DNA of 64,000 nucleotides from Legionella gratiana. GTDB taxonomy: Bacteria > Pseudomonadota > Gammaproteobacteria > Legionellales > Legionellaceae. Below, piece by piece: positions 18,825 through 27,938 of the stretch. The notes beneath the pieces are model-generated. The model searched no databases. It was not told where the DNA came from and saw only the letters and a program-made list of their open reading frames with translations. How positions within the stretch are numbered: position 1 is the first letter of the stretch; the number at the start of each line of letters is the position of its first letter. The position numbers and the translations under genes are program-made. The DNA lies in assembly GCF_001467695.1 (NCBI RefSeq), contig NZ_LNYE01000020.1, positions 336,681-400,680 on the forward strand, in the 5' to 3' direction.

Positions 18825-19856
18825 ATGACACCAAAACAAAGTGGCTTTTTTATGCCCGCTGAATGGTATCCACATGAACGATGCTGGATGGCTTGGCCTT
18901 GTCACCTTGAAACCTGGTCTAAAATAGGGTTACAAAAAGCACGCATAGCTTATGCACGCGTTGCGCAAGCCATAGCACAATATGAACCCGTTACTATGCT
19001 TGTTAATCCAGGAGATGAAGAATCCGCTAAAGACTTATGCGGGGATAGTATTAATTTATTTTCTCTTCCTATCAATGACTCCTGGACTAGGGACACGGGT
19101 CCCACCTTTTTGTTACATCCAGAGCATCACTTAGCGGGGGTAGATTGGATTCATAATGCATGGGGAGGAAATTATCAGGATTGCGCACTCGATAATCAAA
19201 TTGCGTCCACAATTATAAGGCAAACTCATGCTTTGTCTTTTCGTGCCCCTTTGGTTATGGAAGGTGGATCTTTTCATGTCGATGGAGAGGGAACTATTCT
19301 GACTTCTCGTGAATGTTTACTTAATGAAAATCGTAATCCACAATTGAGCCAACAACAAATTGAAAATTATCTGTATGATTTTCTTGGAGGACAAAAAATC
19401 ATATGGCTCAATAAAGGGTTACTGGGTGATGAAACAGACGGCCATATTGATGAGATCGCTTGTTTTATTGCGCCGGGCAAAGTGTTATGTCTTATGACAC
19501 AGGATAAAGAAGATCCTAATTATGTAAATTTACATGAGAATTTTGAAATTCTTAAAACCACAACCGATGCAAAAGGGCGCAAGCTTGAAGTCTATACGGT
19601 AGAACAACCACCCGCTACTTATCTTAACGGCGAACGACTCACTTTATCCTATATTAATTTTTATTTAGCAAATAAAGGAATAGTGATGCCTGCATTTGGA
19701 TATGAAAAGCAGGATAAAGCAGCATATGAGTTGTTCACTCAGCTATTCCCTAATTATCAGATTACTCAAATTGATGCGTTGGATGTATTTGCGGGAGGCG
19801 GTGGAATTCACTGTATAACGCAACAACAACCTAAGACAATGTCTTCTACTCTTTGA
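18825..19856 (+). CDS. aguA: Agmatine deiminase
   Basis: A 343-residue guanidino-modifying enzyme that converts agmatine to N-carbamoylputrescine. Signatures are [42 protein letters not shown] and the catalytic cysteine near the C-terminus in [13 protein letters not shown]. The start ATG lies one base after the speA stop with GGAGA upstream. The stop codon is the first three bases of the LetA-like box of the downstream RNA. Confidence 0.96.
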   Translation: MTPKQSGFFMPAEWYPHERCWMAWPCHLETWSKIGLQKARIAYARVAQAIAQYEPVTMLVNPGDEESAKDLCGDSINLFSLPINDSWTRDTGPTFLLHPEHHLAGVDWIHNAWGGNYQDCALDNQIASTIIRQTHALSFRAPLVMEGGSFHVDGEGTILTSRECLLNENRNPQLSQQQIENYLYDFLGGQKIIWLNKGLLGDETDGHIDEIACFIAPGKVLCLMTQDKEDPNYVNLHENFEILKTTTDAKGRKLEVYTVEQPPATYLNGERLTLSYINFYLANKGIVMPAFGYEKQDKAAYELFTQLFPNYQITQIDALDVFAGGGGIHCITQQQPKTMSSTL

Positions 19857-19867
19857 GATATTTCTTA
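19854..19867 (+). promoter_or_regulatory. LetA(GacA)-like binding site
   Basis: TGAGATATTTCTTA matches the reported LetA consensus TNAGAAATTTCTNA at 13 of 14 positions. It lies about 60-70 bases upstream of the inferred start of the GGA-rich RNA and overlaps the aguA stop. Confidence 0.65.
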
Positions 19868-19890
19868 CATTCTGTTGCTCTATTCACGCA

Positions 19891-19918
19891 ATGACAACAG
19901 CAGTGAAAAGGCTATACT
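19891..19918 (+). promoter_or_regulatory. Promoter of the Rsm-type small RNA
   Basis: A -35 box ATGACA (19891-19896) and -10 box TATACT (19913-19918) are separated by 16 bases. Transcription would begin near 19925, just at the first GGA hairpin. Confidence 0.6.
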
Positions 19919-19924
19919 GTATTT

Positions 19925-20075
19925 CATAGGGATGACACGGATTTGTCTGACAGGATGTCAACTAAGGGACCAGCACATAGGATGTGCTTCGCTGCAAGGA
20001 TGCAGCACCGCTTAATATATCTTATTCTCCGTAACAAAGCACTACGCCCTTCACTTTGATTTGGTGAAGGGCTAT
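19925..20075 (+). ncRNA. RsmY/RsmZ-type CsrA-sequestering small RNA
   Basis: Within about 80 bases there are six GGA motifs, four of them presented by short hairpins: TCAT-AGGG-ATGA (19924-19935), TGACA-GGA-TGTCA (19948-19960), AGCACA-TAGGA-TGTGCT (19972-19988) and GCTGCA-AGGA-TGCAGC (19991-20006). ACA/UGU closing pairs around GGA match the CsrA-binding consensus. A strong hairpin, GCCCTTCAC with GTGAAGGGC (20046-20072), ends the unit, although it lacks a T-run, so the 3' end is uncertain. With the LetA-like box upstream, this fits the LetA-RsmYZ-CsrA cascade that switches Legionella from replicative to transmissive phase. Confidence 0.8.
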
Positions 20076-20100
20076 CCGATTGAATGAAACAAATAGTTCT

Positions 20101-20118
20101 GTCGAACTCACGTTAATT
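20101..20118. repeat. Family A repeat arm
   Basis: GTCGAACTCACGTTAATT matches the right arm of the element at oriC. It abuts the end of the leftward IcmD-like gene. The complementary arm is not visible nearby. Confidence 0.6.
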
Positions 20119-20515
20119 AGGTACTCGAACCATAGACCGTACCATTAGGACCAGCAGTTTGACCACCACTTGAACCGAACATTGTTGTGCCAGTAACTCC
20201 TAAAACGGAAGGCAGAAACAATAAAGCCGCAGCGATAAAAACTAACGCAATTGGAGTTCCTATAGGAATTTGGGTGGGGTTATCTTTATGCTGTTTAAAT
20301 TTCATAATTGCACCAATAGAAAACGCCAACCCTGCCAAATAGGAACCTGCGGTTATTAGTTTGGTCAGATTTGTAAATGATGATGTAATTTGTGATGCCA
20401 TACCTCCCACGCTCATATCACCACCTGCAGCTGCACTTTGACTTACTAAAGCCAATACGCCCATGCAAGCAATGCTAACAAACCAATTTTTATAACTTAC
20501 TTTACTCTGCTTCAC
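20117..20515 (-). CDS. IcmD/DotP-like small membrane protein
   Basis: A 132-residue protein with a signal or first membrane segment (residues 10-30, ending QSAAAGG). A central hydrophobic segment follows (LTKLITAGSYLAGLAFSIGA), then a basic loop KFKQHKDNPTQIPIGT and a second span (PIALVFIAAALLFLPSVL), with a Gly/Thr/Ser-rich C-terminus. This is the layout of IcmD (DotP), a Dot/Icm type IVB secretion membrane protein, and its length is equal. The main icmD gene belongs to a different locus, so this appears to be a paralogue. Preceded by a GAGGAG-type site. Confidence 0.7.
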   Translation of the reverse strand: MKQSKVSYKNWFVSIACMGVLALVSQSAAAGGDMSVGGMASQITSSFTNLTKLITAGSYLAGLAFSIGAIMKFKQHKDNPTQIPIGTPIALVFIAAALLFLPSVLGVTGTTMFGSSGGQTAGPNGTVYGSST

Positions 20516-20822
20516 TTTTTTCTCCTCAACTTAATCTTCATAAGTTTATTTACACCAATATAGTCAAATTTATGACTAATTTGTGCATAATTACATCATA
20601 ACTCTCTAATATTAATTCATCATTATGTTTTTATTCCATTCACGAATGCAGAATTCTTTAGCACACTAATTGTGCGAATTGGTTGTTCATTGAAAAATGG
20701 TTAGAGGGATAAACTTTCTTTGATATCCATAGGCTCACGGAATTCATTCAATATATGCTTTTTTAGTACCTTTATAGCTCGATGATAGCGACAACTACTG
20801 TAACTTTTGAATAAACATTATT
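20516..20822. other. Intergenic region upstream of the IcmD-like gene
   Basis: AT-rich, 307 bases. A single TGTGCATAA (20582-20590) matches a DnaA box in reverse, but one isolated box is expected by chance. I see no gene, terminator or clear promoter. Confidence 0.3.
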
Positions 20823-21497
20823 TTAGTCCAACAAATAAACTTTGTTATGTAATTCATTGGAATTATTAGAAGTAGCAGGAAAATGTTTTGCTAGCAATGC
20901 TCCCATTTCTAAAATTGCTTTTTTCAATCCGTACGCTAATTGATTTTTCTTAATGTCATGAATCACCAAATTTTTGATATGTTGCCAATCTTCTTGTGAT
21001 AATTTTTCACTGATGGCGGTATCTCCTTGTACACAAACAATGTGTTCAAATAGAGATATATAGATCACCACACCGGTACTCGTGGGTGTTTTTGCAACGT
21101 GTAAATTAAAGAACGCTTGATGTGCAGCACGGGTTACCTCCTGCTGCATTTCTTTTTGCGAAATAAAAAATAATTTCAAATGGGGAATTAGTTCCGCAAA
21201 AAACAATCCTAAAATAAAAGAAGCCATTTCTGTAAATAAAAAAATGGGTAAACCAACTGAGAGAATATGATCGTCACTCCACGTAGAGCCAGGCTTCATT
21301 TCGGTCATACACCATAATGCGGCAAAAGCAATTAAAGAAAAAACAAACCCTACCATCATATTTGCATGGTGATAATTAGCAGAACAAGTAGCAATCACAG
21401 GAACAATTTCACCACTGGTGTTGTGTTCAGCATTAGTAATTGCCGCTTCTAATTCTTGAATTTGCTCGGCAGTTAATGAATGACTGGCCTTTTTCAT
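20823..21497 (-). CDS. TPM-domain membrane protein
   Basis: A 224-residue protein with an N-terminal TPM-type segment (QIQELEAAITNAEHNTSGEI, then VPVIA). Two membrane spans follow around residues 47-65 and 80-105. The C-terminal half contains the conserved VVIYISLFEHIVCVQGD pattern of the TPM family second half. Function unknown; TPM proteins are usually linked to LemA. It lies 31 bases after the larger TPM gene in the same direction. Confidence 0.85.
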   Translation of the reverse strand: MKKASHSLTAEQIQELEAAITNAEHNTSGEIVPVIATCSANYHHANMMVGFVFSLIAFAALWCMTEMKPGSTWSDDHILSVGLPIFLFTEMASFILGLFFAELIPHLKLFFISQKEMQQEVTRAAHQAFFNLHVAKTPTSTGVVIYISLFEHIVCVQGDTAISEKLSQEDWQHIKNLVIHDIKKNQLAYGLKKAILEMGALLAKHFPATSNNSNELHNKVYLLD

Positions 21498-21528
21498 CTC
21501 TTACTCCTTAATTATTATGAACCTATCA

Positions 21529-22287
21529 TCACCAAGATCCTGTTGAACCACCACCGCCTGAAGATCCTCCACCAAACCCACCGCCGCTCCCACCTGCTTT
21601 AGCAGCAGCCCACAACAGATAGCCTATGAACGTAGCCAATATGATGATTAAGGCCCATCCCCATCCCCTTCGACCATTTTTAAATAATGAAACAATAACA
21701 GCAGTAATTAAAATGACACTGCCAATCATTAACGGCCAAGCCCACCAAGGTTGTTTTGGTAAGGGAATGCTTTGACCTCTAACGAGGGCAGCTAACCCAC
21801 GCACACCTTCTGAAATACCTAAAGCATAATCATTATTTTTAAAATTAGGAATAATCAGATTTTGCATAATGTCTCTTGCTTCATTATCGTAACGATGATC
21901 ATAGGCTTTCCCTAATTCAATACGCGCTTTTCGATCGCCTTTTGAAACCAACAATAAAATACCGTAGTTACGATCTGGTGAACCAATACCCCAGTTATTA
22001 AATAATTCTGATGCATATTGTTCGATGCTCACCCCTGAAGCCTCATAGTTAGCAAGAGAAGGAATGGTCACTACATAAATTGGAATGCGTTGTTCATTCC
22101 ATACCTGAAAAATCAGCTCATTAATTTGTTTTGTTGTAGTGGGATCAATAAGATTTGCCTCATCAACGATGAAGCTATCACTCGCTGGCTTATTAGGAAA
22201 ATTCATCGCAAAAACAGATGTCGTGATCACTAAAGAAAGCATAATAAACAATAATTTCTGCCAAGCCTGATAGTATTTTAACATCAC
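21529..22287 (-). CDS. TPM-domain protein with signal peptide and glycine-rich tail
   Basis: A 252-residue protein. It has a signal peptide (residues 10-27), a periplasmic TPM domain (about 40-170) including NYGILLLVSKGDRKARIE, and two membrane spans (about 182-200 and 210-230). The C-terminal tail is GGSGGGFGGGSSGGGG then STGSW. The arrangement is that of YgcG/DUF2207-like LemA partners. No lemA gene precedes it here. Confidence 0.88.
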   Translation of the reverse strand: MMLKYYQAWQKLLFIMLSLVITTSVFAMNFPNKPASDSFIVDEANLIDPTTTKQINELIFQVWNEQRIPIYVVTIPSLANYEASGVSIEQYASELFNNWGIGSPDRNYGILLLVSKGDRKARIELGKAYDHRYDNEARDIMQNLIIPNFKNNDYALGISEGVRGLAALVRGQSIPLPKQPWWAWPLMIGSVILITAVIVSLFKNGRRGWGWALIIILATFIGYLLWAAAKAGGSGGGFGGGSSGGGGSTGSW

Positions 22288-22669
22288 GACTTTCTCCCTG
22301 TGAGCACACTGATATTATTATAGCATGTAGCATTTAATAATGATTAAATAGGGTGGTGAATTAGAAAACACTTAATTCAATGCGGTGATTCTTTGAAATA
22401 TAATTAGCAAGTTGATCCACTACCCCATCACCCCAAACTGATAAAGTAATTTTATTGCTTATATATTCTCCAATTCGCCAGTATATCTTCGGTTGTTAGG
22501 TGGGCAATTGGGTCAAATAAATATTTTTAAAAGTCTAAAAATCAGCCTGATTAATACCTGAAGAAACGCCCCCTAATGAGAGAAACTTCTGTTTATTAGA
22601 AATAACTTATCCTAGAAAAACTACTATGCTAGTATCAAGGACTACGTCGTCTAACTATCTGAATTAAAT
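22288..22669. other. Intergenic region with half a family B repeat
   Basis: 382 bases between divergent genes. TATCCTAGAAAAACTACTAT at about 22608-22627 is a decayed family-B end. The rest is AT-rich with no supported gene. Confidence 0.4.
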
Positions 22670-23029
22670 ATGGAAGATTCAATAATTAATAAAATTATTC
22701 AACAAGAAAAAAAACTCTTAGACAAAACGGACTCTTTATCAATTTTGGTCGATCTAATTGATGACGAGTTTATTGAAATCGGAAGTAGCGCAACTGAGTA
22801 CAATAAAACAGCGGTAGTAGACTGGCTTAAAAGCAACGATCAATCTGAACGGACAGGTTCTTCTTTCAAAGCACATCAGCTTTCTGAAGACATGATTTTA
22901 CTAATCTATATTAGTTCCATTAAAGATACACCTATTTCTGAAACTAAATACGCTACCAGATCATCTATTTGGCGTTTAAGAGATAACCGATGGCGTATGA
23001 TTTTTCATCAGGGAACGCCTATTAAATAA
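22670..23029 (+). CDS. NTF2-like (DUF4440/SnoaL-like) protein
   Basis: A 119-residue protein with the cone-fold pattern: an N-terminal helix, DEFIEIGSSATEYNKTAVVD, a central strand LLIYISS, and a C-terminal SSIWRLRDNRWRMIFHQGTP that is typical of DUF4440 proteins. Members include small-molecule-binding and polyketide-cyclase-like proteins; no specific function is assignable. Ribosome binding site is weak. Confidence 0.8.
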   Translation: MEDSIINKIIQQEKKLLDKTDSLSILVDLIDDEFIEIGSSATEYNKTAVVDWLKSNDQSERTGSSFKAHQLSEDMILLIYISSIKDTPISETKYATRSSIWRLRDNRWRMIFHQGTPIK

Positions 23030-23181
23030 TCTTATCTATCACCAATAAAACTCAGAAAATGCAAGCAAATTTATCTCTGTTTGAAAGATACAAGGAGTAA
23101 TAAATAAATGGATTTGCTCTTTCACGAAAATAACAAAATCTTGAAGGCAAAAAAACGACAGGATCGGGTATCCTATAAGCC

Positions 23182-24504
23182 TCAATTTTGACCTATTTTA
23201 TAGGTTTGATTTATGAGAGGATATTGATGTTCGGGCCGATTCGTCGAAGAAAAAAATCGAAAAAATGAGGAAAAATATCCTGTTCTATTTTTACCTGAAG
23301 ATTTTATCTCCGCGTTATCTTTTGTTTCTACCTCTAGATTATTATTTGTATCTAATTTGTGAAGATTATAAGCCATCATGATTTCAGGAACATAATTAGC
23401 ATGTTTTTTTTCAGTTAAAAACGTAGTATATAGATGCTCAAACATATGGTGATTAGGATGAGAGAAAAAATAATCACGGTAATTATCATCCGATATTTCG
23501 TATCCAGTTAACTCGTACAAACTAAATTTTGTAAAAGGAATTTTCTTATCCTTTATTTTTTTATCTTTAAAAATAAACAGGGATGAGTGTTCTGTATCCA
23601 GAGATGTTATGTATTTTTTGGCAGGAGGATTTTTTTCCTGGTTAAAAATATAGGAAAAATAATTGCCGATGCCTATGTAAAGATTTGTTTTTAAATCAGC
23701 CGCAGGCCCTGTTGAATACATAATTAAACAATCATTATTGTGATTTAGCAACTTAGGGATTGAATCAAATAACGCTATATTTTTTACATAGTGATGAATA
23801 TTAGTAAAATTACATAAAGTTAAACAGGCATTATATTGTCTGAGCAATTCAGCCAATTTATTACATGCGAATGGATCTCCCAAATCAAGCTCAATTTGTA
23901 AGATCGAAAGCTCTTGCAGAGCCCTTTTGCATTTTAAAAAATTTTTGACGCTGTGTAAAAAGTGATAATTTAAGAGAGATTGTGCCGGATAGTTTGCATT
24001 ATTAAATACCCGTTTCAAATTATCTTTCGACATATTTATTAACTGAAAATCTGATGACTTATCTTGCCACTGGCCTCGATATAATGGATTGTTACTTTGT
24101 GCATACCTATCTATAAATTGTGCTGGCGAATCTGACTGCTTTAAACAATTTAACATAAACTTCAGATGCTTATGCTGACTTGGTTCTATATCTGCCAACA
24201 AAATCAAATCGGCCACGCCTGTTAATGCCGGTAACATCGAAATAAAGTTTGATTCACCAAATAACAAAGCCACTTTTATCTGCTGAGTATTTTGTGTTTG
24301 AATCCGCTTTAATTTTCTCATGACATTTCTATAACCCATCTCATTACAAAAAGGATAAAGATCGAATTGTTTTGTATCAAAATGAATAGGAAATTTTTGT
24401 GCAATAGCAGAAAGTAAACTGTTGCTGCGATTCAAGATCGATTCATTCAACGAATTTATATTAAACGTCTCATAATTAGCTAAAGGTTTCAACATATAGA
24501 ACAT
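23182..24504 (-). CDS. Hypothetical protein, about 440 aa, possible Rossmann-like core
   Basis: Not recognised. Residues around 80-110 (VALLFGESNFISMLPALTG, then DLILLADIEPSQH) look like motif I and strand 2 of a SAM-methyltransferase fold, but the glycines of motif I are replaced by GES. The C-terminal 45 residues are Lys/Ser/Asn-rich. It has no signal peptide. I place the start at the ATG of MFYMLKPLA; a GTG five codons upstream is also possible. A Legionella-specific effector is possible but unsupported. Confidence 0.65.
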   Translation of the reverse strand: MFYMLKPLANYETFNINSLNESILNRSNSLLSAIAQKFPIHFDTKQFDLYPFCNEMGYRNVMRKLKRIQTQNTQQIKVALLFGESNFISMLPALTGVADLILLADIEPSQHKHLKFMLNCLKQSDSPAQFIDRYAQSNNPLYRGQWQDKSSDFQLINMSKDNLKRVFNNANYPAQSLLNYHFLHSVKNFLKCKRALQELSILQIELDLGDPFACNKLAELLRQYNACLTLCNFTNIHHYVKNIALFDSIPKLLNHNNDCLIMYSTGPAADLKTNLYIGIGNYFSYIFNQEKNPPAKKYITSLDTEHSSLFIFKDKKIKDKKIPFTKFSLYELTGYEISDDNYRDYFFSHPNHHMFEHLYTTFLTEKKHANYVPEIMMAYNLHKLDTNNNLEVETKDNAEIKSSGKNRTGYFSSFFRFFSSTNRPEHQYPLINQTYKIGQN

Positions 24505-24723
24505 GTCATCCAAAAGCACAATTCTAGACCATAAAGATAATAATAAGTACTGTCATAAAAGCACAGTTACGAAAATAATGATGAAAATATTCAAGAAGAC
24601 ATATACCCGCTAAAAGATAATTATTAATTCAACAGAAATAAATGAGCTTAATACCCTGAAGCCACAAAATAAAGTTTTTGAAAAACAAATAACCTTAGCT
24701 TTTTTAATCTATAAAGAAAAAAC

Positions 24724-26040
24724 TCAAGCTAGAACAATCGCTCTTAGTGTACCTGCAAATGCAGAAGGTAAGCTTGCACTTTGTCCTGGAGTAGGGATAT
24801 AAGAAAGAGCTGGTTCTACATAAATATTAGTGATTAGTTTTGCCTGATAGTAAATTTGATACATCAATTCGGTCGGCCGATTAGTACTGCGTTGGTTCAG
24901 CCATGCTAAAGAAAAACCAAATCCTATTGAATCAGCTTCTCGATTGGCAATCATTCCAAATGCCGTTAAACCTGCGCCAATAGATTTGCTCATGGATAAA
25001 GCACTTGAATTATTAATACTCAATTGGTAAAAAGCTGAAATTCCGCTAATATCATATCCAGGATGACGATACCATAAACGTTGTGATCCGAATAAATAAG
25101 CGCCTGTTGCTCCTGTTTCGATAAGATTATGCTGCCGAATAAGTCCTGTTTGATGCCATATTCCTATTCCAGAGGTTCCAGGCAAATGTTTTTTTCCTAA
25201 AATCCAGGCCCCACCTGTTTCAGCAACTTGGAAATAGTTTCCATTAAATGTTGGCCCAGACAAACCGGTTTGTTTGCCACTGGCTAAATTACCATCATAA
25301 ATACCATAAGCCAGATACCATTGCTTCATTGGTGTAAAATTCAAGGTTAATCCATAAGCAGAGTTCGTATAACCGGGCATAACTCCATCTACAGCGGGAT
25401 TGATAAAAATTGGGGTATAAATCAAACTGGTTACGGCAGGGATATTAGGTTCACCGGCACTCAGAGGAACAGGCTTGATTACGTTATTAAAATCAAGCGT
25501 GGTAATTGTTTTTCCAATACGTACAAACAACTTATCATCAAAAAGTGCTTGTCGATACCAAAGCGCGTAAAGTTCCGAACGATTAAAAGGAGGAACATCA
25601 GGTAACGAGTTATATCCTTGAAAAAGTCCGGCTTGTGCATTAGTATTTTGTGCATTTTGTTGTAAAAATTGAGCGCTAAATAAACCTCCCCTCCATCCAT
25701 TAAATTGTTCCATTTCAACAGTTAAATCAAGCAATAATACACTGTTTGAAGTGACACGTTTTGCATTAGGTATACCGCCAGAAAATAAATCGTTAGTATC
25801 TCCGATCCAGGCTCCTTGGATCATAATTCCATGATTATTTTCAATGCCAAGTTTTTTCTCAATATAACGTTGAATTGTGCCTGTTCCAGTAGGTACATTA
25901 ATAGCCGCAGGGTTGGAACTGATACTTGTAGTTCTTGGATTGTTTATAGGTGCTGATTTTTTGGATCCAGACTTGATTGGCTCTGCACATACGCTATGAG
26001 TTGTACCAATTAGAATAAACAAAAAGATACGATTTATCAT
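24724..26040 (-). CDS. OprB-family carbohydrate-selective porin
   Basis: A 438-residue outer-membrane protein. The signal peptide is residues 1-19 (MINRIFLFILIGTTHSVCA). The mature part has alternating amphipathic strands, FVRIGKT and ELYALWYRQ as in OprB proteins, and a C-terminal strand FAGTLRAIVLA. OprB porins take up glucose and other sugars. The chosen ATG gives a proper signal peptide, unlike a TTG eleven codons upstream. Last gene of the acetamidase-like/secreted protein/porin cluster. Confidence 0.88.
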   Translation of the reverse strand: MINRIFLFILIGTTHSVCAEPIKSGSKKSAPINNPRTTSISSNPAAINVPTGTGTIQRYIEKKLGIENNHGIMIQGAWIGDTNDLFSGGIPNAKRVTSNSVLLLDLTVEMEQFNGWRGGLFSAQFLQQNAQNTNAQAGLFQGYNSLPDVPPFNRSELYALWYRQALFDDKLFVRIGKTITTLDFNNVIKPVPLSAGEPNIPAVTSLIYTPIFINPAVDGVMPGYTNSAYGLTLNFTPMKQWYLAYGIYDGNLASGKQTGLSGPTFNGNYFQVAETGGAWILGKKHLPGTSGIGIWHQTGLIRQHNLIETGATGAYLFGSQRLWYRHPGYDISGISAFYQLSINNSSALSMSKSIGAGLTAFGMIANREADSIGFGFSLAWLNQRSTNRPTELMYQIYYQAKLITNIYVEPALSYIPTPGQSASLPSAFAGTLRAIVLA

Positions 26041-26115
26041 TTTCTTTGCGTTCCTAGACAATAATCTCGGCAAAGACGGTCCATTGCAAAATGTTTTTAA
26101 ATATCGATCAACTGT

Positions 26116-26517
26116 TTAGCAGCCTGATCCAGCCATAAGCCTCTTATGTACCAGTTGATTTTGGTTCACAACATAGGTTTTATTGGAGATAATATCTACC
26201 CAGTTTGTAAAAAGGTCCGGTTCATGGTTACCACTTGACCATACTACTAATCTAAAGTACCGTGCGTTTTTAGGCGAAGTTAACTGAATTTTCCCTTTTT
26301 GAGTAAGCATCGTTAAAGAATTTGAATTTAATGTTGAGTCATGAAGAATACCCTTATTTTCTTTCTGTACTTCCTTAACTGAAACCGCCCATTGCACTGC
26401 AATTTTGCCTAACTTACCCTTTTCGGGGTAATATGTTTTATTATCAAGTACAATGCCATCTGCAAAAACAACAAAAGTCATGAAGTTTAAGCATAAATAA
26501 ACTAAGATCTTTTTCAT
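26116..26517 (-). CDS. Secreted hypothetical protein, 133 aa
   Basis: A small exported protein with signal peptide MKKILVYLCLNFMTFVVFAD and a beta-rich mature part ending in GSGC. It is preceded 16 bases upstream by the acetamidase-like gene and followed by the porin, so it is probably co-transcribed with both. No family recognised. Confidence 0.75.
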   Translation of the reverse strand: MKKILVYLCLNFMTFVVFADGIVLDNKTYYPEKGKLGKIAVQWAVSVKEVQKENKGILHDSTLNSNSLTMLTQKGKIQLTSPKNARYFRLVVWSSGNHEPDLFTNWVDIISNKTYVVNQNQLVHKRLMAGSGC

Positions 26518-26532
26518 TATTTCACCCACTGG

Positions 26533-27735
26533 TTATTGAATAATTTTACCTTCTTGAGGCTCACAGATTGCATTTTCATCGATCTTCGTTGTTGTTAGAG
26601 GAAACGTACCTGCAGAAGAAAGTGTAGTTGTCTTCTCAAGATTTTTGACTGATTCTTTAGGAATATGTACCGCCACATTTTTGATAACATTGACTGCCTC
26701 AGGAATATCGAAATCACCTACCATACTTAAAAATTGATAACTTTCTTGGGGTGAGAACCCTTGAGTGCGCACTAAAAATTCAATGGCATTCTTAGAAGCA
26801 AGCTGCATAGCTTCCAACAGATCCTCATTCAATCCCATCACGATCCATTCCTTCGAATTCTCGACAATTGGCCAAGTGAATAAACTGTTGCCATTTCGTT
26901 TCGTTTTGTCAAATACTCCTTCAGCTTTTAGATCTTTCCTTACAATGAATTGCAGCGTGATTCCTTCATAAGAAGTTTCAAGTGCAGTGACATCAATTTC
27001 ACCATTACTTTGCATCGCATGGGAGTCACCGGTCCAGACTAAAGCACCTTTTTGAAAAACTGGCAAATAAAGAATGGAGCCAACCTGTAAGCTTGGTTGA
27101 TCTAAATTGCCTCCAAAAGGACCTGGCGGAACAGAATTAAACTGCCCTGGAACAGGTTGGCCCATATGTGCTTCTAAATTTACAGGCCAGCCATCAGGCC
27201 AATCGCTTGGAGGGGCTACTGCAATAATTCCCGGAAACGGCTTTAGATGCAAGCATACACCCTTTGTGAATTCGGTGGTGGTTTTTTCTTTATTATATTT
27301 AAAGTACATAATTCTTGGTTGGATAAATTCTGATAAAATTCCTTGTGTAGGACTTAAAAAATTATATCCAAAATCATTTAATTTTATGTCTAATATCCGA
27401 ATCTCCAACACATCTCCTGGCTCAGCGTCTTCAATATAAACAGGACCGGTTAAACTATGCATACCACGTCTTTTTTGGATGTCATATTTTGTATAAAATT
27501 TTGCAAGTTCAGCAGGTGTTGTTTTATTAAAAACCATTTCATGCAAACAACTGTTCCAAGTTTCTAAAGACACAGAATCTCCAGAACGAACTTTAATTAC
27601 AGGTTGCTTATCCAAAGTAAAGAGACCTAGAGTCACCGTGTCTTTTGTTGCTGGTACTCTGTACGTTTCCGCTGACACAGTGGAAAAAATGGTCATTGAG
27701 ATTAATAAAGGGAAGATTTGGAGTTTGTTTAGCAT
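26533..27735 (-). CDS. Exported acetamidase/formamidase-family protein
   Basis: A 400-residue protein with a signal peptide (residues 1-22) and the FmdA/AmdA (PF03069) layout. This includes IKVRSGDSVSLETWN, EPGDVLEIRI, GGNLDQPSLQVGS and the conserved GDSHAMQSNGEIDVTALE segment. Family members hydrolyse formamide or acetamide to ammonia and acid. The exported form suggests a periplasmic substrate. AAGGA lies before the ATG. First of three genes reading leftward. Confidence 0.88.
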   Translation of the reverse strand: MLNKLQIFPLLISMTIFSTVSAETYRVPATKDTVTLGLFTLDKQPVIKVRSGDSVSLETWNSCLHEMVFNKTTPAELAKFYTKYDIQKRRGMHSLTGPVYIEDAEPGDVLEIRILDIKLNDFGYNFLSPTQGILSEFIQPRIMYFKYNKEKTTTEFTKGVCLHLKPFPGIIAVAPPSDWPDGWPVNLEAHMGQPVPGQFNSVPPGPFGGNLDQPSLQVGSILYLPVFQKGALVWTGDSHAMQSNGEIDVTALETSYEGITLQFIVRKDLKAEGVFDKTKRNGNSLFTWPIVENSKEWIVMGLNEDLLEAMQLASKNAIEFLVRTQGFSPQESYQFLSMVGDFDIPEAVNVIKNVAVHIPKESVKNLEKTTTLSSAGTFPLTTTKIDENAICEPQEGKIIQ

Positions 27736-27863
27736 TTCTAGTCCTTAAGAATGGCTAAAATTAGAAAACATCAAACTATAGTTTTAATATAAATGTCATA
27801 AAAAATCAAATAGTTGCGCCCTACCTTTGCAACTCTCAATAAGCCTAAATTTTGTGACTATTC

Positions 27864-27904
27864 TTCAGGGATTGTCCGCAGGATCCAGAGATCCCAACCC
27901 TGAA
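27864..27904 (-). terminator. Hairpin downstream of the uridine-kinase-like gene
   Basis: TTCAGGG (27864-27870) pairs with CCCTGAA (27898-27904), with an inner GGGAT/ATCCC pairing. It lies 35 bases past the stop of the leftward gene and lacks a strong T-run. Confidence 0.5.
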
Positions 27905-27938
27905 GCTCGGATTAAGATTATGATAGTTCAAAATCAGA

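Noticed and set aside
20582..20590. Isolated DnaA-box match TGTGCATAA
   Set aside because: A single nine-base match 15 kb from oriC is expected by chance.
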